NCBI GenBank assembly: GCA_003255025.1
Contig: QANY01003900.1
Span: forward strand, 1,612,001 to 1,676,000
DNA: 64,000 nucleotides
Source of the DNA: Datisca glomerata
Taxonomy: Eukaryota > Streptophyta > Magnoliopsida > Cucurbitales > Datiscaceae
Direction: 5' to 3'
A program made the translations under genes and the position numbers. How positions within the stretch are numbered: position 1 is the first letter of the stretch; the number at the start of each line of letters is the position of its first letter. Under the pieces are notes generated by a model that ran no database searches, was not told where the DNA came from, and saw nothing but the letters and a program-made list of their open reading frames with translations. Positions 44,435 to 56,699 of this stretch are shown here, piece after piece.

Positions 44435-44565
44435 GTAGAAGAAGATTAAAAGAAGAAGAAGTAGTAGAAGAAGAAGAATAAAAGAAAAAGAATATGAAGA
44501 TAAAGAAGAAGCAGAAGAAGAAGAAGAAGAAGAAGAAGAAGAAGAATACATTTTTTTTAAGAAGA
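44435..44565 (+). repeat. GAA microsatellite / purine tract
   Basis: An uninterrupted (GAA)n run at about 44513-44546 is embedded in GAAGAAGTAGAAG-type purine-rich sequence. Confidence 0.9.
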
Positions 44566-44776
44566 AGAGAGAAGAAGCTTGAAATGAGAGTTAAGAGTGA
44601 GGGAGTGAGTATTTGTCAATCATGATTGATTTAATCTTTGCAAGGGAAAGGGAAACAGAGAGTTGTCATACTTGATGTTGATAATGGTGGGTCCGGGATA
44701 TAAAATTCTTAGTTTTTGGAAAGAGGTATAAAAATCCTAACAAAAATGAAAAATGTATATTTATACAAATAACCCT

Positions 44777-45002
44777 ATTATTATGTTATTAGAAATGTGA
44801 AAGATCATGTATATGTTTTTAGATATCTTTATATGTTGAACATTATTTCCGTCAATAACAATGAGTAATGTCTATCTGCAAGATTTTTATTTAGTTTAAT
44901 TTTCAATGTCCATTCCTGTAGTGAAATAGTTTGTCAGGTTCAACTTTATTTTCAAATAATTCTTGTTTCTTTTCATCTCATCTTGCGATATAAATTTGTT
45001 AT
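44777..45002. other. AT-rich spacer
   Basis: Nothing recognised between the palindrome element and the first coding piece of the old copia element. Confidence 0.4.
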
Positions 45003-45223
45003 AGTCCAACTGACAAGAAAAAATTCGTGAGCATGAATGCACATTTTCCTGAGGAGGAATACATAAAAAGTGTGAATCCGAGAAACACACTTGTGCTAGA
45101 GGAATTATTGAGTGGGGGGACACCGAGTCCCTAATCAGTACATGTTCCTGATTCAATAATGGAAGAACCACATCAGGAGCAAGAGAATACAGAGCCCCGA
45201 CATAGTGGGTTGTGAGATAACCA
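45003..45223 (+). pseudogene. Old copia element: integrase-RT linker, first piece
   Basis: Plus-strand text DKKKFVSMNAHFPEEEYIKS, LVLEELLSGGTPSP, a stop, DSIMEEPHQEQENTEPRHSG matches the linker between integrase and reverse transcriptase in plant copia pol (FVS-N--F-E--Y, EP--SG). The trace is cut at 45224 by the minus-strand copia and resumes at 54881. The 5' half of this old element is absent from the window. Confidence 0.75.
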
Positions 45224-47769
45224 TGTTGGAATTGCGGCGCGCGCAACGGATGGGGGTTTCAAAATTTTTATTGATTGAAAAATAATCGCGACGCCACATA
45301 TCCTAAAAAAATTGTGAAACATAATTTTTCTATACAGATTCATTATATATCTACACATTAAATTAATAGACATTCAAAGAAAATAATCTTACCTCTTGAA
45401 GTCTATCGCTATCTTCTAGTTACAAGAACGAATGTTCAATTTCACGATGAACACACTTTGAGATCCATACCAAGATCTTTCAAATCAATCCACAAACGCC
45501 GGTGGTGGAGTTCCGTCGGGGAATTCCTCTGCATCCGTTTTGTGTGTTCTTCATCCTCTTGCGTACGGAATTTACAACATAATATTCAAAATAAAATTAC
45601 AAAAAATCTCTTGCCCCAAATGGCTTACACAAAACCTAAAGAATGACAATGAACAAAGCCTAAACCTAAAAGTCACCGTATAATTTACAATTCATCATTA
45701 ACAAAACTTTAAGAAAATATAACCATCCATTTATTCATACATATCAAAATACATATTGTATAATGTAAGAAAACCCACACATCATTTAATGTATACATAT
45801 ATAAAGATAGCTATTATACTAATTGTTGGAAATCGAGGCACGCAGCGGAGGTGATTTATTTAAAATTTTATTGATTGAAAAATAATCACGAGGCCATAGA
45901 TACCAAATTTTTTTTTTGTGAAATACAATTTTTCTATACGGTTAAATTATATATCCATACATTAAATTAATAGACATTCAAAGAAAGGAATTTTACCTCT
46001 TGAAGTCTATCAAGTGCCATCGCTATCTTCTAGTAACAACAACGAACGTTCAATTCCAGGATGAGCAGACTTTGAGATCCACACTAGTATCTTCCAAACC
46101 AATTCTCAAACACTATAGGACGTGTGCAAGAACGCATAATGAATTTAGAACAATTTTCTATCTCTAGATGTACTCAATGCATGAGATCTAGCAATTTGGA
46201 GAAGAACTTTTAAGACATAACTCTGAGAGTGAATTAGAGAACTTGTAGAGTTTTGATTATTTGATTGATTTGTTCAATTAATTACTTATGAGGCCAATAG
46301 AATATTATATGTTTATTTTCTAAGTCAAGGCTCATTGGGTCTACGGTTTTAAAATATTAAATTAATTACACAAATGTGTCGTTATAGTGGGCTCCATTGC
46401 AGTTTACGCACAACTGCAGTGCTGTGTGGTACTGAATTGTGTCGCGTACCACTGTAGTACCGTGTGACACTATAGTGTCTCACGCCAATCCCTCATTCAA
46501 AATCAGTGATTGGCATGCGGCAGTCCGATATACCATGGGCAATTTTTTTTTCAAATTTTTTATTTAAATAGATAAATATCTAAACTTATCAACTAACTTA
46601 TCTATTAATTCAAAACTAACAGATATGTTAATTCAAATTCAAATTATTATTTTATAGTAATTTAATTAATTAGTAACACATAATTATCTCATAATTATAT
46701 ACTTGCCTCAAAACTTAATTCGTTTTGCAGGCTAGTCTTTTTCTTATACCTTGAAACATTCACACCCCAAATTGTGTAGTACAGAGGTGGCTTGGGGACT
46801 ATGTACCCATAATTCTAAGCTTCAATAAATTAGATTATTAATTAAATATTTTAATTAAATAATCTCATTTATTAATTCCGTTATTACTCGACTATAAATA
46901 TGGAATTGCACTCTTAGTAATTACAGAATATATTTATCGAGTAATCTCGTGTAGTCTATTGATATAATCACTTCATGTAGTTCCGTCCTCCAGTTATTGG
47001 TTCGTAAATTAGAGCTGATCAAAATTATTATTTTACCCTTCTAATTATCTTTTGATCTTAGTACCATTAATTCATCAGTGAATGGTTAATTTATGATCGT
47101 ATCATAAATTTAAACCCAATAACTATTTAGCTCCAGAATTAACACTTAAGGGAACCAATATACGATCCGTTAGGAAAACTTGGACTTCAAATCATGTAAG
47201 ATCTTGTTCGCAACCATCCTTGTCTCTAAGTCTCTAAAATAAAAGTCAGTAGCCTGTTTTATAAATAATCCTTAACGAGTGAATCAAAAGATCCAGTAGA
47301 CATGTATAGGAGTTCATGACTACTCAGGATTTAGAGTAATCTATATATGATCATCTAATTGATTTGTATTAAATATTTATGATAAACAGTAAGTTAATAA
47401 AGATATTAATTCAAATCGGTCAAGTACTATATAATATAATCATATAAAGTACATTGACTAAGATGTATATCCACATCAGGGATCTAAATCTAGATCACAT
47501 GTATTCAAAATGCTTAGCGAATTGTACTAACAACCATTCATTAAAGATTTCATATTTTAATATGTTGCAGACTATTTTATTCATTATCTATGATTTTAAT
47601 CATCATGTACTAATACAAGACCATAGTCTCATTAATGAATATGAAATTTATAGATATTTATATTAATTATTCAATAATAATTCTGATAAAATAATTATAA
47701 AAAAATATGCTTTTATTAATTTTCAAATAAAATGTCTTTATGCATGCTTCGAGGGCACTATGCCCAACA
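45224..47769 (-). repeat. 3' LTR of copia-2, with duplicated end
   Basis: On the minus strand it begins TGTTGGGCATAGTGCC and ends at 45224 with the complement of TGTTGGAATTGCGG. The segment 45224-45475 recurs diverged at 45824-46080 (TGTTGGAAATCGAGG), so this LTR holds an internal copy of its own terminal 250 bp. The 5' LTR lacks that internal copy. Confidence 0.82.
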
Positions 47770-47779
47770 ATCTCCCACC

Positions 47780-48400
47780 TGTCCTAAAGAAAATGTGGCA
47801 TCTCTTTCAACCTCATATTTCACACATGACCCCTCAAATGACTTCGCTAGAAGGGTATAGGTAAAATGGTTAGCCAGGTTCTGATATGACGTTATCTTCA
47901 TAACAGTCACATCTCATCGGCGTACGATATTTCTTACAATATGATATTTTCCCTCATTGTGCTTGCTCCTCTTGTGACTCGTTGGTTCTTTTAAATTATC
48001 TATCGCCCGCTTGTTGTCACAGTACATGATTAATGGCTTGCCCATATCTAGAACTACTTCCAGATCAATATAGAACTTTCTAAGCCAAACATCTTCTTTC
48101 ACAGTTTCACAAGCCGCTATACCTTCAGCTTCCATGGTAGAATTTGCAATACTGGATTGCTTAATACTTCTCTAGGCTACAACTCCTCCACCTAGGGTGA
48201 ATAATGATTCAGACGTTAACTTTTGACAAACCATATCTAATTAAAATTTAGAATCAGTCTATCATGTGGGGTTCAGGTCTCTTCCTGAATAAACAAGCAT
48301 AAAATTTCTCATTCTCTGAAGATACTTGAGAAAGTGCTTTACTGTAAACTAGTGTTCAAAATCTCGATTTGATTGATAATGAATGATAATTCTTACTGCA
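47780..48400 (-). pseudogene. copia-2 RNase H remnant
   Basis: The minus frame 47914-48135 reads MEAEGIAACETVKEDVWLRK, VLDMGKPLIMYCDNKRAI and HKRSKHNEGKYHIVRNIVRR. These correspond to the TEAE, W----L, YCDN and K-HIE-KYH-IR landmarks of copia RNase H. Text upstream to about 48400 is broken by stops. Confidence 0.82.
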
Positions 48401-49330
48401 TAACAGATGTCCGATCTCGTACACAACATGGAATACATGAGATACCCGACTGCTGAAGCATAAGGAACCTTTCTCATATCATGTTCCTTCTAGGATGTCT
48501 TAGGACACTACTCCTAGGATAGGACAATTCCATGCCTAGTCGCTACTTGACCTTTTTTTAAAATTTTCATAGAGAAACTTTCTAGCACATTATCAATATA
48601 ATACGCCTAAGAAAGTGTCAAGAGCTTGTTCTTCCTATCCCTTAGTAATTGGATGCTTAAAACATAGCTCATTTTTCCCAAATATTTCATTTGGAATTTA
48701 TCAGTTAACACTTCTTTACTTTCGACAAAGTTTCCTTATCTTTGATGTATTTATAAACACATGCTTCGTCAACATTTTCTTCAAAGTCATATGATTCAAT
48801 AGTTTCATCAAAGGTAAGATTTCAAGATCTTGATGTTTGCTTTAATCTATAAATGGATTTAAGCAATTTGAATACTTTCTAATCTTGTCCATTTTTCATG
48901 AAACCTTCTGGTTGCATCAAATAGATGTTTTCTTCAAGAGAGTCATTTAAAAAAGTTGTCTTGACATCCATCTGCCATATTTCATAGTCTAAACTAGCGG
49001 TTATGGATAAAAGAATGAGAATGGATTTTAGCATGGCAACGTGAGAGAATGTCTCTTTGTAATCGATTCATTCTCTTTGAGTATATCCTTTCGCTACTAG
49101 ACATGCCTTAAAAGTCTATATTTTCCCATCTTCACCTATTTTCTTCTTGAAGATCCATTTACATCCAATAGGTCTGACTTCTTCAGGTTCCCAGATAGAA
49201 TTGGAATACATTGATTCCATTTCTTGGTTCATGGCATCTTGTCATTTCTCCTTTTCAAGATCATCCATTGCCTCTTTAAAGGTTAATGGATCGTCATTAT
49301 CAGTGTCTGACACTAAGACATATGCCTCAA
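48400..49330 (-). pseudogene. copia-2 reverse transcriptase remnant
   Basis: Minus-strand landmarks are PIGCKWIFKKKIGEDGKI, FKACLVAKGYTQRE, IWQMDVKTTFLNDSLEENIY and EGFMKNGQD, then broken text toward 48400 including LEKFLMLQ and a decayed end. The VKTAFLNG block is recognisable with stops elsewhere. The YVDD site could not be located and is probably lost. The reading gives no complete domain. Confidence 0.75.
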
Positions 49331-49399
49331 GTTCATAGAGAATAGGTTATCTTACAACCCTCCTACTACGATGTTGCACTAGGATTTTCTGAACAGGAA

Positions 49400-50030
49400 T
49401 AATGGTTTCTATGGTTTTTCGTTTATCAGTTAATGATGAAGTTGGTATGATCTTATCATATGCTAGTTCTTTGAGAACTACTTTGCTCTGAAGTTTGTAG
49501 TTTACCATATAGTCGTGTTCGAGGAAAGTAACATTGTTGATGCAAACACTTTTTGTTCCTTGTGACTATAAAAGTACACACCTCTTGACACTCCCATATA
49601 CAGAAATTACGCAAAATAGGTTTGGAGTCATTCCATAACTCTAAAAGTATGTTGCTTACAGACTTAGAAGGAACTACATTCAAAATGTACGTTGTTGTTT
49701 GAAGTGCATATCTCCAGAATGTGAGTGGTTGTGATGAGTAGCTTAATATTGACCTAACTATATCCAATAAGGTTCGGTTTCTCCTTTCTGAAACACAATT
49801 TTGCTGTGGCGTTCTAGGTGCTGTGAGTTGGGATAGAATGTCATACTCCAACAGGTAATCATTGAATTCTAAAACCAAGTATTCACCATCTCGATCTGAC
49901 CGTAGTGTTTTCAAAGATTTACCTAATTGCTTTTCAACTTCAACTTTGAAGTCTTTAAACTTTCTAAAAGTTTCAGATTTTTTATGCATTAGGTAATTAT
50001 AACCGCATATTGAGTAATCGTCAATAAAAG
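49400..50030 (-). pseudogene. copia-2 integrase core remnant
   Basis: The frame 49989-49456 reads FRKFKDFKVEVEKQLGKSLK, TLRSDRDGEYLVLEFNDYL, QLTAPRTPQQNCVSERRNRT, LLDIVRSILSYSSQPLTFW and ALQTTTYILNVVPSKSV. RSDRDGEY and TPQQN-V-ERRNRTLLD hold the second Asp and the Glu of the DDE core. The first Asp lies upstream in another frame (about 50050-50160). Confidence 0.88.
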
Positions 50031-50159
50031 TGACAAAATACTTATACCCACCTCTAGCTTGTACATTGATCGGTCCACAAACATCACTACGTACTAGCTC
50101 AAGTGGTTCTTTTTCTCTTTGGCCCTTTCCAAAGAAAGGTCACTTGGTCATTTTACCCT

Positions 50160-50720
50160 CTAGACAAGATTCACAAACCGGAAGAGTTCCAACTTTTAGT
50201 TATCTCAAAGCACCATGCTTTGATAATCAGTTTATTCTGTCTAGATTAATATGTCCCAACCTAAGATACCATAGATACGTATATCCTTATTGAAAAACCT
50301 TTTGTCATTTGTTATTTTTTGGATTTGCTACTTTAAATTATTCTAAATTATTTAATGCTCATTCAGTTGGGTTAAGCATATACAGTCTATTTGAAACTTT
50401 TACACGAAAAATATCAAATCCATTCTTAAAAATAATAAACATATTATTATAAAAAGAAATACCAAAATTTTGCTCATGTAACAAGGATAAAGAAATCAAA
50501 TTTTTAGAGAATACAGGAATAAAATAAACATTGTTCAAAAACATAAAATAATTATTTTCAAATTTTAAACGGACTGTCCCCAATGCTTTCGCTGAAACGA
50601 GCGCACCACTGCCAACTCTCATTATCATCTCGCCATCAACATGTTGCCTTGAAGAATCAAGAATCTACAAAGAAGAATATACATTATTAGAGGCTCCTGA
50701 ATCAATAATATATGCCTAAA
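50160..50720 (-). pseudogene. copia-2 protease end and GAG-pre-integrase remnant
   Basis: About 50712-50640 encodes IIDSGASNNVYSSL, the protease active-site block, with a stop after it. The frame 50628-50359 reads MRVGSGALVSAKALGTVRL, VYFIPVFSKNLISLSLLHEQ, then FNGF-like text and NRLYMLN, the transition to pre-integrase. It is in line with the integrase downstream, broken by frame changes. Confidence 0.82.
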
Positions 50721-50759
50721 ATCATATTCCACTAAACATGCTTCAAGTACAAATAAATT

Positions 50760-51260
50760 AAATTTACCTTTCTTTTTCATCTCGGAGAGATATTTGTTAC
50801 AGTTTCTCTTCCAGTGACCTTCAACTCCACAATGAAAACATTTTCCCTTGGTTCTTTCTTGTTGGAGTTGTTTTCTTTCTTGTTCTTCTTGGCCTTTAGG
50901 CGACTTCTCAGCTTTCTTTCTTTTCTTATTCTTACTTAGTCATTACAATTATTCTTCTTCCTTTTGTTATTATTAACAACAGCGGAAGAAGGCTTTTGCT
51001 CAGCAACATTTGCTTCGCCCCTTTTTTGTCATACTCTTGTTGACTGACTCAAAAGTCTTTAGTTCATTCAAAAATGAGGTTTTTTTTAATTGCATCTTGT
51101 TCATAACATAGTTGGTAGGGAACACAGAAAAAGTAATTATAAGTGATTCAAGTATAATTCTAACCTGACTTCGCAAATAAATGGTAGCCCCTGAATCTAT
51201 AATCCAAGCATCATATTTGTCCCGAACGTTTTTTAGGGCATCAACTGTGGGCTCTTCAGG
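50760..51260 (-). pseudogene. copia-2 gag remnant with CCHC knuckle
   Basis: The knuckle is at about 50850-50800: KCFHCGVEGHWKRNCNKYL, an intact C-X2-C-X4-H-X4-C. Before it (higher coordinates) are a lysine-rich stretch and VRIILESLIITFSVFPTNYV, NELKTFESVN, KGRSKCC in shifting frames, typical of copia gag. Upstream of this, 51206-51183 encodes WIIDSGAT, which does not belong in gag. The N-terminal gag part is missing. Confidence 0.8.
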
Positions 51261-51269
51261 ACATTACTA

Positions 51270-52765
51270 AGTAAGGACAAACTTGTGGTTCTCACATATT
51301 AGCATCAAATTTGAATTTGATTTTCATCTTATAATGTTATCACCATTGAGTTTTTTTAGTGCAAGAAAAGTATGAATGGGGTAGCGCATTGTAGACATAT
51401 TAAAAACTAAAAAAGAATTAGTGTGCCACCTTAGGGTCGATCATAATAATTTTAAACTGTCTATGAGACATTCTCATTTTCATTAATTAAAACTTAAAAT
51501 ATTTCATATAATCTCTTTTAATAATAAGGTACCATTTATTTGGTCAGTCATAATTATCAACTCAAAACTTAATTGTGACTTTGTGAATGTAACTCATTAT
51601 TTTAGAATCCATGACTTAATTTAGAAAATGCCGCCTTCCGTCAAGTCTAAAATACATTACTTAGTATTATCTTCATAAGAATTCAACATTGATATTGATA
51701 CAGTTCGAAACCTTCCTTAGGCTGACGAAAATAAAGTTGTCTTGAGGCTCCTCAACATATCTCACGTTGTTGTACTAATAATAAAGGTCATATGTCACAT
51801 TGACATGTCAACTTTCTCTTACTCACTATTTTACAATAATGTGTTTCTAATTAACTAATCAATTAATTGAAAATTAATCACTAGTTACAATAACCCTATG
51901 AATGTTAAAATAATTATTATTCCAATCTAATTGGCCTTAGTTCATTTAATCTTCCAAAGAGCCTAACACTAATTTAGGTGAACTTTGAATAATTAGCCAA
52001 TTACATTCATTTAACTTTAATGAAACACTTTTAATAAAGTTGGTTATCCTAAAGGCCTAACTAAACGTATGCCTTTAAAGTGGTGTGATTATTAAGCTTA
52101 ACTAAATAAAACTGTATGAGGTTTTGTGTATGACATGTGATTGACTAATATATGATCATGTTATTAATCAAATTAGTAAACATGTATTTAAATAAATAAA
52201 TAAATAAATGGTGAACCAATTGACTATTGGGTATTTTTAAATTTACAGCCCTTGAAAAAGAAAGAAAATTTATAAAACAAACTTCAAGAATATATATTTT
52301 CAAAAAAAATACTCATTCTCCATTAGACGTCAATCTTCATAATCTTTAAGGTTTGATCAAAACCTTTTTAATTAAGAGAAATTATTTTCCTAATTATATA
52401 ATCCATTAATTATCCTTTTTAAATTAATTGAATTTGATTAGTAAAAAATAATTTAACGACTTATCAAACTTGGATCAAACCCAATGAGTCAATTAATTTT
52501 AATTTTCAAAAAATTAAAATGGATAACTATCCTTTTAAAATTACATTAATTTTAAAATTAAAATGAGGATTAAGGCAGCACGGTATCAAGGCATTTGTGC
52601 CCCGTACCCTGGTAATCATAGGAATAAGGCAGCACAGTATCGAGGCATTTGTGCCCCGTACCTGGTAATCACAGGAATTTCCACCAGCGGCAGTAGCAGG
52701 ACACTTCCACTGCTGTCGTCGGCTACCCGACCACTAGCAGTGGCGCCACAATCGCAGAACTCCTC
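51270..52765. other. Leader of copia-2 and unassigned sequence
   Basis: AT-rich sequence between the gag remnant and the recognisable 5' LTR. 52566-52676 holds a ~55-bp direct repeat (AAGGCAGCACGGTATC, GCATTTGTGCCCCGTACC) and 52680-52765 is unusually GC-rich. These replace the expected LTR end, so the U5 end of this LTR is rearranged. No PBS was recognised. Confidence 0.45.
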
Positions 52766-54875
52766 CTCCGCACTGTCTGGTGTGTTCTTCATCTTCTTGT
52801 ATTCAGAATTTACAACATAATATTCGAAATAAATTATAAAAAACTCTTATGTCCCAAACGGCTTACACAAGACCTAAAGAAAGAAAAAGAACAAAGCCCA
52901 AACTCAAAAGTCACCATACAATTAACGATCATTACCAAAATATTCAAAAAACATAACCATCCATTCATTGATACATATCAAAATATATATTGAATAATGT
53001 AAGAAAATCCACACATCATTTAGTGTCTGCATACATAAATACTTCTATGATACTAGGATCTTCAAAACCAATCCTCAAACACAATAAGATGTGTGTGGGC
53101 ACGAGAAATGAATCAAGAATACTTTTCTATCTCTAAATGTACTAAACACATGAGACCTAGAGATTTGGAGAAGAACTTTTGAGACAAAATTTTGAGAGAG
53201 AATTAGAGAATTCATAGAGATTTGAATAATTATTTGATTGATCAATTGAATGCTTATGAGGCCAATATAATGTTATCTATTTATATTCTAAGTCAAAACT
53301 CATTGGGTTTATGGTTTTCAAATAATAAATTAATTATAAAAATATGCCACTACAGTGGGATCCGCTACAGTCTGCTCACACTGTAGTGTCGTGTGGCACT
53401 ACAGTGTATCAAATTTATTATTGAATCAGATCATTATCTAAATATCAATTAATTTAAAATCAACTTATCTGATAACACCTATCAACTAACTTATCTGTTA
53501 GCTCAAAATTAACAGATTAATTAATTCAAATTCAGATTATTATCTTCTAATAATTTAATATTATTTAATTCATAAATCAAATATACTGTCTCATCATCGA
53601 TTAATTCATAATAATTGATATATAGTTAATTAATTGTAATTTCTAAAAAATTTCAATAATTAATTAATTTAATTTAGTCTCAATTAATTAATAACACATA
53701 ATTATCTCATAATTATATACTTGTCCCGAAAACTTAATTCCTTTTGCAAGCTAGTCCTTTTCTTATGCCTTGAAACATTCACACTCTAAACTGTGTAGTA
53801 CAGAGGTGGATTGGGGACAATGAACCTATAATTCTAAGCTTTAATAAATAATATTATTAATTAAACTCTTTAATTAAATAATCTAATTTATTAATTCCAT
53901 TATTACTCCACTATAAATAAGGAATTGCACTCTTAGTTATTACAAAATATATTTACAGAGTAATCTCCTGTAGTCTATTGATATAATCACTTCATGTAGT
54001 TCTATCCTTTGACGATCAGTTTGTACATTAGAGCTGATCAAAATTATCATTTTACCCTCCAAATTCCCTCTCAATCCTTAGGTACCATTAATTCACTAGT
54101 GAACGGTTAATTTATAGTTGTATTATAAATTTGAACTCAATAATCATTTAATTCTAGAATTAGCACTTAAAGAAATCAATATGCAATCCGTTAGGGAGGC
54201 TTGGATTCCAAATCTTGTAAGATTATGTTATCAGCCATCCATATAACTGAATCTCCAAAACAAAAGTCACTAACCTGTTTCACAAATAAACATTAACAAG
54301 TGAATCAAAAGATTCATTAGACATGCATAGGAGTTCATGACTACTCAGGATTTAGACTGTTCAATATATAATCATATAATTTATGTGTATTTAAACTTTA
54401 TGATAAACGGTAAGTTAATAAAGATATTAATTCATATAGGTAATGTCCTATATAATCTAATAATATAAAATACATTTACTAAGATATCTATCCATATTAG
54501 CGATCCGGATCTAGATCACATGCATTCAAAATGCTTAGCGAACTGTACTAGCAATCATTCATTACAGATTTCATACTTTAATATGTGATAGCTTATTTTA
54601 TTCACTATCTATGATCTTAATCATCTTGTACTAATACATGATCATAGTTTCATTAATGAATGTGGAATTTTCAGATATTTATATTACTTATTCAATAATC
54701 TTAATCATCTTGTACTAATACATGATCATAGTCTCATTAATGAATGTGGAATTTTTAGATATTTATATTACTTATTCAATAATAATTAGGATAATACAAT
54801 TATAAGAAAAATGAACTTCTATTATTTTCCAAATAAAATATCTTTACAGATGCTTTGAGGGTACAATGCCCAATA
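52766..54875 (-). repeat. 5' LTR of copia-2 (U5 end rearranged)
   Basis: Aligns with 45540-47769 except for the internal duplicate present there. On the minus strand it starts TATTGGGCATTGTACCC, where TGTTGGGCA is expected. Confidence 0.82.
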
Positions 54876-54880
54876 AACCA

Positions 54881-54920
54881 GACATGTACATGTCTTATGA
54901 AGATTCTTTGACAGTAGTCT
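54881..54920 (+). pseudogene. Old copia element: linker, second piece
   Basis: PDMYMSYEDSLTVV: the continuation of the linker cut at 45223. The AACCA duplication lies before it, and the AGTCT duplication (54916-54920) ends it at the next insertion. Confidence 0.75.
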
Positions 54921-56699
54921 TGTTGGAATATGTCCATAAAATAGCGTGTATTATTTATTTGTAGTTATTTCTCTGACATTAGTATTATTGAACTCTTATG
55001 AATATATTGAAAATTTATTTTAAATTAAAGTGTGTTTATAAAATTACTCAAGTCCTGAAACTTTCATCAATGAATGAATAGTGAAGATAGAGGCGTCTCT
55101 AGATGAACTCTTCTGAGAAAGTTCAGAATGATATTCGTAGTCTTAGGATCGACTAGACAATCGAATCCAATTACTACTATTAGGTTGAAACAATGAATTC
55201 ATGTCTTACGAAATGGGATTGGAGACTCTAATGGTTAACCTAGATATGTTATGACCATGTTGAATAGACCGGTAATAAATTATTTTAGAGCCTAAAACTG
55301 TCTACCTAGCTCTAAATCTAATTGTTATAGCTTAAGGGTATTTTTATAATTATCTTAATCCTAAGGTGAATACATATCTTGACTTAGTTAGTAGCAATAT
55401 TGGATATGTCAAATGAGTGAGTTCGAATTGGCGGCAAAATCTCGGCTGTTGGGATTGTACTTCAATTAAACGGGAGTTACTTGATCCACAGATATGAAAA
55501 TTTAGTGAAATCAATAATATCACCTTATTGTTACTGATATTCACCATGTGTATTATGTTAAAATATTCTATGGACCGTGAAAATAAAAAAGGTTTATTTA
55601 CACCAACATAAAATGTAGCGCGCATGAATCGAGAGTTGATTCGGCATTGAACCTATAGTGGAGTCGTACGATGTCAAGATTAAATAGGTCGATAATTTAT
55701 AGAAATAAATTCACCGGGTATTTGAATCCTTAGATTTGTTCACGTGGGTCTATTCAATCTCAGAAATAGCTCATGAGAATAGAAATAGAGAAACGATGTA
55801 AATTGGATCAAAATGTATTTTGGTGCCAAGGCATATTTCCTACATCTATTGTGACGGGTGATGTCACTTAAATAGTTAAGTGTGATTATTTATATTAAAA
55901 TTAATTAATTTATTATTTTTCAATTATTAGATAATTAGTAAATAAAAATTAATTAATTAATTAATTGATAATAATCAATTAAAGCTATCAATTGGATTGA
56001 TGAATCTCGACACAACTCAAACTCTAAGGAATATTACAATTTTTGACAATTATGAATATATGAGGTGAATTTTTGGATATTTAAAAATATATGGGTATAT
56101 TTATAAATATTAAAAATTATATTTATAAATATCTAATAGCAATTTGATTATAGATAGATCTCAAATCAGATCTTAAGTTGGATATCAAAACAGATCTCGG
56201 ATTTGATACAATTGCTTGTTAATAGAGCAACGGAGAAAAACATTTTCCCCTCCCTCCCTGTTGCCACCGAAAATTATATTGAAGGAGAAAATTTTTTATT
56301 TTTCTTCTTCAAACGTTTTGAGAGCCCACACTCAAATTCCTACAAAAAAATCTTGTGAGATATATTTTTGAAATTAACGGGTGGTTGCTGGTGGACAAAA
56401 TGTACAAATCGTTCTTGGAGTTCAAGTGTGATTCCGATCCTGAAACATGAAGGACACGAAGAACACTTGAAGGAATTCCGCCTATTTAGAAATTATTCGA
56501 TATAAAGTATATGTGAAAAAATTGTTTCTAACCTTATCTTCTCGTTTAATGTCGTATATGCATAATTGCACATTGTTTGATTTTAAGTCATTTAATTTGA
56601 TTAAATAAGTTAATTTGAAAAAATCTTGATATTCCACCCACGAACCGTTCGTGGTTCAAACATATTTTTAATTAATTTTAAAACAAAGTGGTCCCAGCA
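54921..56699 (+). repeat. 5' LTR of copia-3
   Basis: 1779 bp, starting TGTTGGAATATGTCCATAAA and ending GTCCCAGCA. Confidence 0.88.

Larger units (their letters stand above)
40301..44776. mobile_element. Inverted-terminal-repeat element carrying a large palindrome array
   Basis: The terminal regions 40301-40400 (ATAAATATACATTTTTCATT, GGATTTTTATACC, ACCAATTTCACATCA) and 44680-44776 (complement: ATAAATATACATTTTTCATT, GGATTTTTATACC, ACCATTATCAACATCA) are inverted repeats. The right end starts AGGGTTATTTG on the complement; the left has lost nine bases after AGG. Between them lie about forty copies of a short palindrome, a 350-bp unrelated core (43040-43390) and a GAA-rich tract near the right end. 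A hAT element occupies 40637-42327. No transposase of its own is visible. A Mutator-like or foldback nature is an inference from TIR length. Confidence 0.65.
45224..54875 (-). mobile_element. Ty1/copia element, minus strand (copia-2), 9.65 kb
   Basis: The target duplication AACCA lies at 45219-45223 and 54876-54880. On the minus strand the order is 5' LTR (54875 down to about 52770), leader, gag, protease, integrase, RT, RNase H, PPT (47779-47770) and 3' LTR (47769-45224). All coding parts have stops or frameshifts. It lies inside an older plus-strand copia, whose linker region continues on both sides. The 5' LTR start is mutated from TG to TA. Confidence 0.92.

Noticed and set aside
44896..45246. 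116-codon minus-strand open frame
   Set aside because: The plus strand carries the copia integrase-RT linker, which explains the sequence; the minus frame is its shadow.
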